From positions 310,001 through 374,000 of the forward strand of contig JAZKJV010005551.1 of assembly GCA_037367405.1 (NCBI GenBank): a DNA stretch of 64,000 nucleotides, written 5' to 3'. Origin of the DNA: Ottelia alismoides (Eukaryota; Streptophyta; Magnoliopsida; Alismatales; Hydrocharitaceae). Shown one piece after another: positions 31,872 to 42,850 of this stretch (position 1 is its first letter; every line of letters begins with the position of its first letter). A program made the translations under genes and the position numbers. The notes below the pieces were generated by a model. The model was given only the letters and a program-made list of their open reading frames with translations. It did no database searches and was not told the origin of the DNA.

Positions 31872-33690
31872 AATGTTGGCAGTGGTATTTGCAATGGATA
31901 AATTCAGATCATATCTTCTTAGTTCGAAGATCACAGTTTACACGGATTATTCAGCTATCAGATACTTGATGGACAAGAAGGATGTCAAGGCATGCCTTCT
32001 TAGATGGGTTCTCTTACTCCAAGAATTTGATTTAGACATTAAAGATAAACCTGAGGTAAAGAACATAGTATCTGGTCAACTCTCCCGATTACAGACAGAG
32101 CAACCTTCAGATGAGTATACGCCAGAGATTGCATAGAGATTTCCATATAAGAGTATTTTTGTAATTACAAAGCTTCCATGGTATGCAGATATAGTAAACT
32201 TTCTGTTAACACGGAAGAGTCCACAGTGTTGACTGAAGGATCGAGTTGACGGGCTAGTTTCTGAGGCTCGATATTACTATTGGTAGGATGCGATTATTTT
32301 TCATGAGGGACCCGATTGTGTCTCCAGGCGATGTATTCCTCAAGACAAAAACAATAGTATCTTCACTCTGTGTCATTCTTTAGAGCCAAGGGGACATAAT
32401 TCAAGGAAGAGGACAGCGCAGAAGGTACTCCATAGCGGATTTTGGTGGCCGACTCTTACTAGAGATGTGTGCACATTCGTGAAGAGTTGCCAAGATTATC
32501 AAAGAGCAGTAGGGACAATCAGTGTCAGAGATGCAATACCAATGCGACCAGTTATCATTTGTGAGATCATTGATGCATGGCGCATCGATTTTATGGGATT
32601 GTTCTCTTCGAGTAGTGGCTTTGAGTACATCCTTCTCCCTGTGAATTATGTTAGTAGATGGGTGAAGGCTATACCCGCACGAACCGCTAATAGCAAGACA
32701 GTGTGTAGGTTCATGAGCGAACATATTATTTCACGATTCGGTATTCTACGTATTCTTATTTCAGATGAGGGTAGCTACTATATTAATAAGGAGGTGAAAA
32801 AGCTAGTGAAGAGTTATGGCATTGATCACAGAATAACTTCTCCTTACAACCCACAGACGAACGACATGGCCGAGCTTTCAAATAAGGAGATGAAATCCAT
32901 TCTTCAGAATATAGCACGACCGGATAGGAAGAATTGGTCACATCTTCTAGACCAAGTCCTTTGGACATATCGTACTGCATACAAGACTCCCTTAAGCATG
33001 GCCTCAAATTTCAGCGAAATTCGGTCGAATTTCTGTCGAATATCGATATCCAGTCGAAATCGAAATCTGACCGAAATGACCGAAATGACCGAAATATGGG
33101 GGTTCTAGTACAAAAAATGACCGAAATGACCGAAATTTCAGTCGAAATTCCACCGAAATTCCATCGAAATTCTGTTTTGGTCGATACCGAAATGGTGACC
33201 GAAACCGACATTTAGGGCCTTGCCCTTAAGTACTTCTCCTTTCATACTAGTTTATGGGAAGCCACACCATTTCCCCGTAGAGATCATGCACAAATCTGAA
33301 TGGGTAATTAGGAAGATTTAATTGGATATGCAGAAAGCAGGAACCAAGAGGAAGATGGATCTGAATGAGCTAGTAGAAATTTGAAATCAGGCATACGAAA
33401 ACATCTTCATTTAAGGACAAAGTGGAGAAATGGCACGATAGACACATTCGTCACAAGATTTTTGTCCCAGGTCCAAAAGTTTAATTGTTCAATTAACGAT
33501 TGTGAATTTTTCCTGGCAAATTAAAAAGCAAATGGGAAGGATCATATATAGTCAGAATGATACACGACAATGAAAGCATAGCTATAGCAGATGTATCACC
33601 TGGTGCAGAACCATTCGTGGTGAATGGGCAGATGCTGAAGCACTTCATGGAGACTACTGATCATCTGGCTCGAGTTGAGGTTATTTAGAT
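31872..33690 (+). mobile_element. Ty3/gypsy RNase H-integrase remnant
   Basis: RNase H begins 'EMLAVVFAMDKFRSYLLSSK' in part, with 'VYTDYSAIRYL' and 'RWVLLLQEFDLDIKD'. The integrase zinc-binding region (RGHNS.KRTAQKVLHSGFWWP, C..CQ) and catalytic core (WRIDFMG, ISDEGSYY, NDMAELSNKEMKS) follow. After an inserted miniature element the C-terminal part continues in broken form to a stop near 33688. Plant Athila/Tat-like lineages look like this. Stops and frameshifts make it dead. The upstream RT is missing. Confidence 0.85.
32997..33222. mobile_element. hAT-like miniature packed with CGAAATGAC motifs
   Basis: Ends CATGGCCTCAAATTTC and (reversed) CAAGGCCCTAAATGTC form 16-bp imperfect inverted repeats. 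Flanked by a perfect 8-bp duplication CCCTTAAG (32989-32996 and 33223-33230), the hAT signature. The 226-bp interior is mostly CGAAAT(GAC) variants. It interrupts the gypsy integrase frame. Confidence 0.85.
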
Positions 33691-35300
33691 GATTTATTTG
33701 TACAGGATGCATGACTACTTTTTCGCTTCTTTTCGTCTTGTACAGAGACCTGTGAGATTTTCGATTTTAAGAGTATACCACCACAAGTATATTCTTTGTA
33801 GTCCACAATCGTCCCCATTTTTTCCTCATCTTATATATTTAGGATACCAGATCCTAAGTATAGGGGAGACCAATTGCTCGTTGATTCTCATTTTTTGATT
33901 TTATTCTTTTTACTTTTCTTTGTTTTCCTTGCTTTTACACAAATCATCGGTACCTACTTTTTTGCCACATTCTTTTCTATACTAAGATGCCTTATCCTAA
34001 GTATGGGGGGGACCGAGTGATTTCGTTGATTTCGTTTCTGGACCGAGTGATTTCGTTGATTTCGTTTCTCTTTCTTTCGTTTGTTCCTTTGTTTATATAT
34101 TCCTTTTTTCTCAATCACCTCATTTTTCTCTTCCACTATACTTACAACAATGACATGATCGTAAGTATAGGAGTCGACTGACTTTTATTCTTTCTATTCT
34201 TTTTCACCCACTTTTACTTAGCACTAGTAATGTCCTTTTTTCTTTTGACGCTATGAGGACATAGCACAAACTAAGTATAAGGGGTGCGCATATATTGTAT
34301 ATATACTTTTGTCCATAACTCGTACTTTTATGTATTTTCTATATCTATAAAATCCATAAAAGTGGGTAACGGTTAATTTAAAATTTATTTAATTAATTAT
34401 TTATTATTTATAAAATCCTTATAAATAAGTAAAATATTTGTAAAATTCTTATTTAAAACTCTTAGTTTAAAATATGTATTTAAAATATATATTTAATGTA
34501 TATAATACTTATTTAAAATCCTATTTATTAAAATAGACGTAAAAAATATTTAATCTTTATGAAATTATTTGTATATAAAATTTATAAATTCAATAGTTAT
34601 GCAATTCAAATAAGATATTGGTAATTTATCTTGTAAAATTCTTGTACATATGCTTGTTATAAAAATTGAAAATTTCATAAAAATACAAAGTCTTAAAATA
34701 ATAAAAATTATAAATCTTTAAAATCCATAAAAATGAGTAAAATTCATAAAAAAATATACTTTACAAAAACATGGTTGCATTTGCATTAGCATTTTTCATA
34801 ATAAGTTTGATTTCTAAAACTAAATATTGGGAATAGTCTAAAGGATGGGGCTTGATACTTTCATTGTAAAGAGCCTGGTTAGGAACTAGAATTTAAACTC
34901 TTCAAGTCATTGACTTAAATCTTTGGGTTCCATGAGATCATATTTGGGGAGTCAACTTAAACTCGCTTAAGTAAAATACTTGGTGTCATCCGTTTAACTC
35001 TTCATCAGTGAACTGATTTTAGACACATGCACTTTGCACTTAGCTTGACTTGCATGGGGTGGTGGAGAGCAACCCATTTTAGTGGTACATTTTCATCCCT
35101 GTCTAGTGACATGGATATCTAAAGACGAGAGTTGTGGGGTTGAAATAATGCTTCGGATGAGGGAAGGATCGGGTGGCACAATTTTTCCAAGGCCTTAAAA
35201 AATAGAACGAAATGAAAAGATTCTATATTCGTTAATGCACAAAAAGATTGATGCAGTGCAAGCAACATTACAAAGCCAATTCAAAAAGAAGCCACCAAAT
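33691..35300 (+). mobile_element. gypsy 3' non-coding region and probable LTR remnant
   Basis: After the pol stop come several imperfect palindromes built on ACTTAGGAT / ATCCTAAGTAT, each followed by G-rich sequence (about 33840, 33982, 34137). A 30-bp tandem duplication (GGACCGAGTGATTTCGTTGA..) lies at ~34010-34070, followed by very AT-rich sequence to ~34800. The part around 34860-35000 resembles, inverted, 43000-43200. LTR borders not defined. Confidence 0.55.
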
Positions 35301-35850
35301 ACCAAATATGACGACAATGATCCAAGCTTCCAAAAAGCATGCACATCTTAATGGAGACTTAGCTACACTGGTTGGGCTTCAAAAGAAGATGTGACTACAC
35401 TGACCACACTCCAGTTTTTTCTCATTCTTCTACTCTCTCTCTATTCGACTGTAGACACAGCAAGACTTGATCTTAAAAGGGAATACCCCTCTCCTCAAGA
35501 AAAGAATAGCTAGATGAGGGATCAATGGGAGTGTATTATTGGGATGAGCAGTTTCTTCGCTTCTTTAAGCAGAAGAGCCAACACAATTCACATACCATAC
35601 AAATTGAATTCAAGGTTGATAGAGTTAGCGATATGGATAAGTGGATCTAAGATGGTTGTTGAGGTGAATCTAAATAAGGATTTGTGGAAGTTGAGGACTG
35701 TTGAGATTTAAATCCTAATCTTACTTAAGGCTCTGATAAAATGCTTGTTTTAGGCCCGACCAAGCTTTACCCTTTGTTTGGAATTGATTTAGGTAAATAA
35801 ATTGATTCTATCTATCTTTCTTTTTCACCTATTTTTAACAGGCATGTGCA
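35301..35850. other. unassigned sequence
   Basis: No convincing gene. A short open frame at 35514-35711 has no recognisable similarity. A CT-rich tract lies near 35430. Confidence 0.3.
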
Positions 35851-38800
35851 AATGGCACCACCATCCTTTAATGCATGCCTCAATTTGAGGGAGAACATGA
35901 TACACACCCTCCAAAAGTTCGAGGGTGCATGCACCAGCACTGGTTGCTATAATAGATCAATTGTAATACCATAGATCTTCCTCAACGAGTAGCAAAGCAA
36001 ATATGATCTGCTACCCCAAATAGGAAAAATCTCCTTCTTTCAACCAAGTATGCCTACTCCATCCCCCCGCTTCTTATCCTCTTCCAAAAGTGTCTAAGCC
36101 TCTTTCATTTATCTCTCCGCCACTGACAACTCTATGCTCTCTCCAGGAGATCAAGCACGATCACCTCAGCATAAATCAGAACCATCCATTCCTCCTCTGT
36201 ACATGGATCTGCTTTCCAAAAGTCACCAGCATCTGAAATAGGGTCCTTAGGCATATCTTTGTGTCCCTCGAATCTGACCTCCATTTTTCTAGTTGCAAAG
36301 AGATTAAGCTTCAGCTTAAAAGGCCTCATTTTATTCAATAGAAAGTGAGAGTCGATGCCTGTTGGTTCAACCGTAGAGAAAGAAGTTCAAAGGACCAAAT
36401 ACCCCACTAACATAGTCATGAAACCTCAAACACGGCCATGAAACCCCTCCTTTTGAAACCACGAACACTCCAATCAGAAAACACTGCTCGGAGGATCGCT
36501 CTTTCCTGAATCCCAATGAATAACAGTATAATTAGAATGGATACAAGGCAATGCATATACCTATGACAACAAAAAGCATACAACAGATCCACTAACCCAA
36601 TAAAGCAATTAATAAACGATTGTGGTAAGCAAGGTTTTAAAAAACGTGAGGCATGTCGAGGCGTTCGCCTCGAGGCGTATCGAGGCATAAGCCTCACTCA
36701 TGAAAGAAAAAATTTCATAAAAAAATAATTAATCGTAATTACGATTTTCAAGTTCTAAAAATTAAATAGTTATGATTAAATACATAACTCCATGATATTT
36801 CAAGACTAACAACATGGTTTAAACTTCCAAGTAGCTATATAACTCTCTTTTTTTAACTCCAAAGGAGACAAGTAAATATGGATATGTAAGCACAATAATA
36901 GATAACTCTCCGCAAAATTTAAAGTTTTGAATAAAATTTAAATAAAGGGGACTAGATATAACATACTATTTTCAAAATTAGGTGAGATACGTGTCATTCA
37001 ATTGAGATAAGAGAGTAAGCAATGAATCTGTGATCTTATTTTACCATAATGATTGGGGGATAAAATACTTGAATATTGCATGTTATGATCATCTTTGTTC
37101 ATGCATGCTTTGATGTATATTAATTTAGTCATGATTGAATAAGAAGAAAAGATGAGACATGTTTTCAAAAATATACTTTTCAAAATTTAGGTCAAAGTAG
37201 GGGACTTGAATCCAAACATTTTAATAAAGAAAGCATTTATGCTCGATTCATACTAAAGAGTAGAGGTATTAGATTTAAGGACCCAAGACTCAAATTTTTT
37301 TGTCTTGTTGATTTATAAAAAAACAATTATAACAAAGTAAAAATAAGCTTAATATGTTAATAAATTTTTAAAAAAATGTATTTTCGTGAATCGTGAGCTT
37401 AAAGACTTGAAAATACTAGGCTACAGAATATGAAAAGCTCACAATAAAAAAGGAAAATATTACATAAAAAAATAAAAAAAACAATCCATACATGAGACAG
37501 CGCCTCGAGGCACGCATCGAGCCGTACGTCTCAAGATCCAAGGTGCATGCCTCACTGAGGCTAGATCCTCGAGACATTTTTCCTTGAAAAATGCCTCGAT
37601 GCGTACGCCTCAACGCCTCGAGGCACGTTTTTAAAAACAATGGTGGCAAGTTTCTTCAAGTGTATCAGGAATTTGATGCATCGAAAATCTCAAGAGACAA
37701 GTTGCATACAAACTCAACAAATCCTAGGGAGCCAAGATCACGCACCCCACCATGAGGTCGGTCTGCAACTAGCAATGTTATCATTGAAGTTGCCATCAAC
37801 GAGCTAAGTAATCTCCAGAAATCTCATGCATGTCAAATGCAACACATCCCATATAGCTGAGCGAGATGAGGTGCCAGTCGGGCTATAGATCGCAAAGAGA
37901 AGAAATCGACTAGCATCCAGACAACAAGTGACGCACCTCAACGGCATCCACCAGCTCCATGGTATATCCACTTCACCCAACCAAGATGCCATCATAGGCT
38001 CCAACAGATGCCATTGCCCCATATTCTCACACTTTAATGTCGATAAATAGACCTCCAAACAAATGTGTCCCATGACTCCAACTTCTTCTCATGTAAGAAG
38101 ACCACATCCGTGAGTCACACATCCAAGAGAGAGCCACCAGCTCTCCACTTGTCAGATTACCCTAGTCCCATAACATTCCATGAGATAATCCTTATTAGGA
38201 ACAGGAGGGGGATGCCCCCTAACTCCACCCGCATGCATCTCGCCACCTACTCATGGAGAGTCCCCTCAGATCCATTGAAACTCGAGGATGCATCATCTTC
38301 CATTGACCCAACATACGCCTCCCAATCTGTAGATGTCTGAACAGCTACCTATGGGGACACCAACAACGACATTGTCCTTGTCTCAATCAACAATTACATG
38401 CTCAGAAGTGTCCTACGATCGTTGTCCAACCAGTTATCTGTCAGTAGATCCCAACTCGAACCATCCACATGTCACCTCTTGCATGAGAAAATAGCCAGTA
38501 ATTTCGACTGAGCCCCATATGCCAACCTTGCCGCCAAGCTCTCTCACCCCCATGTCTTCCCCCTTCATCACCTCATTTGCTAGCCCTTCCTTTCATCTTC
38601 ATCGCTATGAATGTCAAACACTTTGCCCCATCCTTCCCATCGGACATCTCCCCGTTGTGCAAAGGCTAACTAGTCGACCATTCAATTGATTGTAGCACCG
38701 CGGGAGAAATAACCAAAGCGCTAGCATCCATGTCCACTGAGAAGGGCTTAACGCCATAGTTGCATGCGAAACAAGAAATGGAAGCAACAGTCGCGCTCCT

Positions 38801-39990
38801 ATCAAAAAAGAACCCAGACTTAGATCCGACACCGAGCTGAAAGCCACCCCCAACTCAGGTCCCTTCATATAGCCACCCTTAGTAGAGATACATGGACCCA
38901 GAGATAGCAACTCATTAGGGTTTTTAATCATGCATCCCGTAATCTCCTGCGAGATTTACTCCTCTACGATCTTCGCCCCGAAAGGCTTCACAGTCAGAGG
39001 CCTTACATCAGCCCTCGCTGACCTTGCAAGCGCCGCCACTAGCTCTGGCCCCGCAGCCACAGAGATTACAACTTCATCCTCCTCCATCACTGCCTCCACA
39101 ATCCCCTCTAAGTCCTTCAATGCATCTAAGAAAGCCAGAATGCATCCTCCATCACTAGCACTCCTAGGGTGAAGTTCACACAGCCATCAAGGAGAGATAA
39201 TGAAGATGGTGCCAGCTGTGATAGACCTGATATCTCCACCACCATGTTCAAGTCTTCCCCAGGTTTTAGCCCATCGCTAACTACCACAAGAAGGTCCCAC
39301 TGGAAGCGTAACTCCTCTGAGCACATCGAATGCCCTGCACCTCAAGGGAAGCCCAAATAAAGAGAGCAATGTCCGAACCACCAGCTTAACAGCACCGTAT
39401 CTGAAGCATGGGCACTGCTAAGGTCGAACTCTAAGAGGTCCAACATTACCGTTCAACAAAAGCTCCTCTTTAAGTGTAAATAGATTGGGGCCACACACAA
39501 CTATATCGTCCAGCATAACCACATCACCTTCATAGCTGGAACCCAGAAGTAGCCAACGATCTTCAATCAACAACAAGAGATCCTCACCACAATGCTCTGA
39601 CACCAGGCACGTATGCCTTGCTACATCAGCAGAAGCAGGCGCTGACGATGCCCATGGGTGCTAGACCCCATGTCTTGGACACTCGCGATAATGATGTCCT
39701 GATCCATTGCAAAGAAAGCAAACGATATCCTGAACACGTGAATTTAGCAAAGTGGCCCTCATCCCCGCACCTAAAGCATCGAATGTGGGCTGACAATGCC
39801 GACGTCACTTACCAGCAATGGGAGACTAGGGAACATCTGCAGACTCGATCATTGAACATTCCTTGAGCCCTCAGCGACCGCTTCTCATCTTATCCACACC
39901 CAACTCCTCTTCTTCACGCTTCATATGCCCACGTCTTCGGCAATCACGATGGCTATGTCGTGATCCATTGCAACAAAAGCAGGTGAGAAC
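35850..39990 (-). mobile_element. 5'-truncated L1-type LINE, decayed
   Basis: On the minus strand, from high to low coordinates: two nearly identical CCHC knuckles (CFCCNGSRHSHRDC at ~39965 and CFLCNGSGHHYREC at ~39705), an overlapping-frame knuckle-like CFRCGDEGHFAKFTC at ~39760, a long ORF1 tail with stops, and endonuclease traces ('DGNFND' for GDFN at ~37780). After a nested element come the endonuclease-RT linker and 'TWLKEGDFS' (~36050). RT is not seen beyond this. It seems to begin inside the intron of the gene at 40038, about 45 bp past the splice donor. Confidence 0.6.
36630..37642. mobile_element. hAT-like element with CCTCGAGGCG-packed ends, copy 1
   Basis: Ends CAAGGTTTTAAAAAACGTG and (reversed) CATTGTTTTTAAAAACGTG. 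Flanks GTGGTAAG (36622-36629) and GTGGCAAG (37643-37650) match at 7 of 8. Both subterminal regions carry many GCCTCGAGGC / TCGAGGCG motifs. The ~800-bp middle is AT-rich and non-coding. Nested in the LINE. A close relative starts at 63108. Confidence 0.8.
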
Positions 39991-40037
39991 AGCAAGAGGA
40001 ACGCGAGAAATCTACATAGAACGATGAGCTCACCGGG

Positions 40038-40147
40038 TCATCACGGCGAGCTTCCTTGACGCTTCCGGGGATTATGGATCTGATGCACGCCTCGCCGGAC
40101 TTTGCGAGCCCTCTGATCCAGTCGATGGCGGAAGCCACGTGCTCCAT
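40038..40147 (-). CDS. first exon of an unidentified gene
   Basis: A GC-rich minus-strand exon starting at ATG 40145-40147 (GGGCGATGG context) encodes 'MEHVASAIDWIRGLAKSGE..' and ends after 'RRDDP' at a GTGAGC donor near 40037. Upstream is a leader with the telo-box-like CTAGGGTTTTCC typical of plant housekeeping 5' UTRs. I do not recognise the product. The next exon is not found: a LINE begins about 45 bp into the intron. A plus-strand frame over the same bases (40056-40367) looks less likely, as it has no such context. Confidence 0.5.
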
Positions 40148-40360
40148 CGCCCTGGAGAGGATGGAGATCGACGGGGACGAAGGGAAAACCCTAGAAGTGG
40201 AAGACGGCAGATTTTCGGCGCAACAGTGGGGGGCGGTTCTGAACTCCCACGGCGCTCTCCTGTGGAATGCAAAGGAAGCCGCCGCTCTTTTCCCTCCTCA
40301 AATTGCCTTGGGATCCTTCCATTTTCCCTTTCGCTTTCCAAAATTAACGACGGATGAAAA
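40148..40360 (-). promoter_or_regulatory. 5' UTR/promoter of the gene at 40038
   Basis: GC-rich minus-strand leader with CTTCTAGGGTTTTCCCTTC about 45 bases before the ATG. A Mutator-type element starts 20 bp farther upstream, so most of the native promoter is displaced by ~1 kb. Confidence 0.4.
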
Positions 40361-40380
40361 GAGATAGGATATTATTTATA

Positions 40381-41111
40381 GGATTTTTACCCGGGAGACC
40401 TTATAATCTTTTACGATTACCTCTACGACCTTTAAATATCATAATTCATCTCTCGACCTTGTAAAATTGCTAACCCTTACCCTGCAGACCATGTGGTTAA
40501 GTCCCGTTAATTTACCCGTTAAAATTAATCATATTCTGTTATGTTCCTTTACATTATACACATTTTTTATTAAATTTACATTGAGTGTCGCTCCATCATC
40601 CGAGACCCCCTCCGACTATGGAGGCCCCCTGTCGTCGCTGCTTCGTCCCTCCCTCTCTACCCCCCGCACCCCGGGCAATGCTGCTCCCCCCGCCTTCCAC
40701 GCTCCCGGCGATGTTGCTCCCTGCCCCGAGGTCCCTCTCTCTTCCTCTTTACGGACATTGAATTCCCCTCCTCCCCTCGCGGACGATGGAGGCTCCTTCT
40801 TTGTTGTTGTTGCTGCTTTGCACCCCCCCCCCCCCTCCCTCCCTTCATCCCCGTCTACGATGGACTCCTCCCCTCTTCCCCTCCTCCCCCGATGATGGAG
40901 GCCCTCCCCCTGGCTGCTGCTGCTCCCACCCCCCCCCCCCTCCCGCCGACGATGGAGTTCTCCCTCCTTGCCCTCCTTGGTGATGGAGGCCCCCTCCTCG
41001 GCTGTTGCTGCTTCCCCCACCCCTCGTTCTGCTCCTCCCCTCACCTCTGTCGTCATTGCTTTGCCCCCCGCCGACGATGGAGGCCCTCCCCCCTGTCGCC
41101 GCTGCTTAGCC

Positions 41112-41142
<31 letters not shown>

Positions 41143-41378
41143 AAGAACGTCTGCAGGATATTTTGTTCCTGTTCTTTTTTTATTTTGGCCAATCCTAACC
41201 GTTCAATGGTAAATTGGTTAGATTAACTCAAGTATTTGACTCAAATATAGTTAAAATTGATGGCAGGGTTTGTTGGGTAAGACGGAGCAAGTTTACGAGG
41301 TCGGGGAAAGAATTACGATGTTTCAAAGGTCGTAGAGGTAATTGGAAAAGATTATAGGGTTTACCGGGTAAAAACCCC
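40381..41378. mobile_element. Mutator-type long-TIR element with C-rich core
   Basis: Left end GGATTTTTACCCGGGAGACC and reversed right end GGGGTTTTTACCCGGTAAACC open diverged inverted repeats of roughly 130 bp. Flanked by a perfect 9-bp duplication TTATTTATA (40372-40380 and 41379-41387). The ~560-bp core is C-rich on the + strand and repeats 'GACGATGGAGGC', poly-C and GCTGCTGCT. No real protein. Confidence 0.85.
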
Positions 41379-41399
41379 TTATTTATATATCTATTTTTG

Positions 41400-42280
41400 C
41401 TTTATTTGTGTGGAATATGAATAGGATATCCATACGGGTTGAATATATAGTGAGGAAAGTATATTTTTAAAAAATACGGATATGAATTCGGAATCGAATA
41501 ATTATCAAATCTGAATACGAACTGAATAAAGAGGAAATCTGAATATAGGTGAGTTTGGTCAAATTTGAGTCTATGGAAGAGATACAGGTTTGGGATGTTT
41601 TTTACGGCTTTTTGTTTTGAGGGTCCCGGGTGCACTTGTATTCTATTTTTAAGTGAAATCAATTTTATATTTTTCTTTGTATCGTTATGTACACATTTCT
41701 TGTTGAAGCATTTATGATTTAAGGTATAAATAATGGAAAATAAAATAGGTCCTAAAAGATATATATTGAGATGAAGAATTATGATTCTTGTGTAGTGTTT
41801 TTTGTACAGTTAGTCACTCTATCTCTCCCTACTTTATTTTTTGCAGACTAAGTCATTAGATGACTGGATCTTGGGGTATAGGGTAACTCAGTGTCTTTGA
41901 CACTTCATTTTTTTCTTTTATTTCCCTTATTCTTTTTTATGAATCAAATACATGAATTTATACAATATACATAGTCAAATTTTTAATGCTATTTTTTACA
42001 AATTAATGTTATATACATGCATTTAGCTAAGGAGTTAAAGGGAAATAAAATAATAAAGGTGATGAAATGAAGATTCATCATCCCCTCTGCTTGCCTTTGC
42101 TAGTCCGTAGCAAACACTTATGACAATGAGTGCAGAAAAAATAAAGAAAAGAAAGAATTTTGAATAATTTTTTACTTTTAAAATTGTCTTAATAAAATCA
42201 AAGTTTGGAGCCCGGTCAAGACACTTGGATTCTTGATTTGTATGGAATCGCAATAAGGTTAGGAAGTGTGACACAATAGC
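41400..42280. repeat. dispersed repeat A (old LTR-retroelement debris)
   Basis: About 41640-42080 matches 52960-53390 (both contain GATTTAAGGTATAAATAATGG-like, AATAAAATAGGTCC, and TACATGCATTTAGCT followed by AAAGGTGATGAAATG). No coding motif. Probably part of an LTR retrotransposon, perhaps the gypsy lineage seen at 31.9 kb. Confidence 0.5.
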
Positions 42281-42850
42281 CCTTATATTCTATAATCATC
42301 TATCTAGTTCAATACACAGTGTGGTCAGAACCATCCCTTTAGACGCATACTCTCACAACCTTGAAATGACAAGTATCATATGTGTGAATTGTGTTAGCTC
42401 TTTCCAGACAAATCATTGAACTATCAATGAGTCTCACCCTCTTGCAAGTCAACCTCGGGGAGACAGATATTTCCTTCTAATGTCAGGTGCATGCTAGTTC
42501 ACAACCGAAAAGGGGAGAACCTAGAAGAATGAGAGAAGAAGTGGAAATAGACCAATGTAATATCATTTATTTACGAATATCGGTTAGTGTAACCAAGTCT
42601 TCACCAAGAAGCAGGCTTTTTCTGGAAGTTCAGTATTTTTGTGGATTTTTTGGCATAGACTTTTATTTGGATTTTTCTTTGTATAGCATTACTCTGCGTT
42701 CTTATTTTTGCCTCGACAAATATAAAATATTTTAGTCTGCACATGTTTTGGGGTCTTGGAATAAGTTCTGCTAGCAGATCATTCTTCATCTAAGGCTTTG
42801 TTTCAATCTAATCTCCAATCGTTAGATGTACATGTTACCAGAGGAAGTGG
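42281..42850. other. unassigned sequence
   Basis: No gene or structural repeat recognised. Confidence 0.3.

Noticed and set aside
40056..40367. Plus-strand frame MTLPGIMDLMHASP..
   Set aside because: The opposite strand has a better gene structure (telo-box leader, ATG, GT donor).
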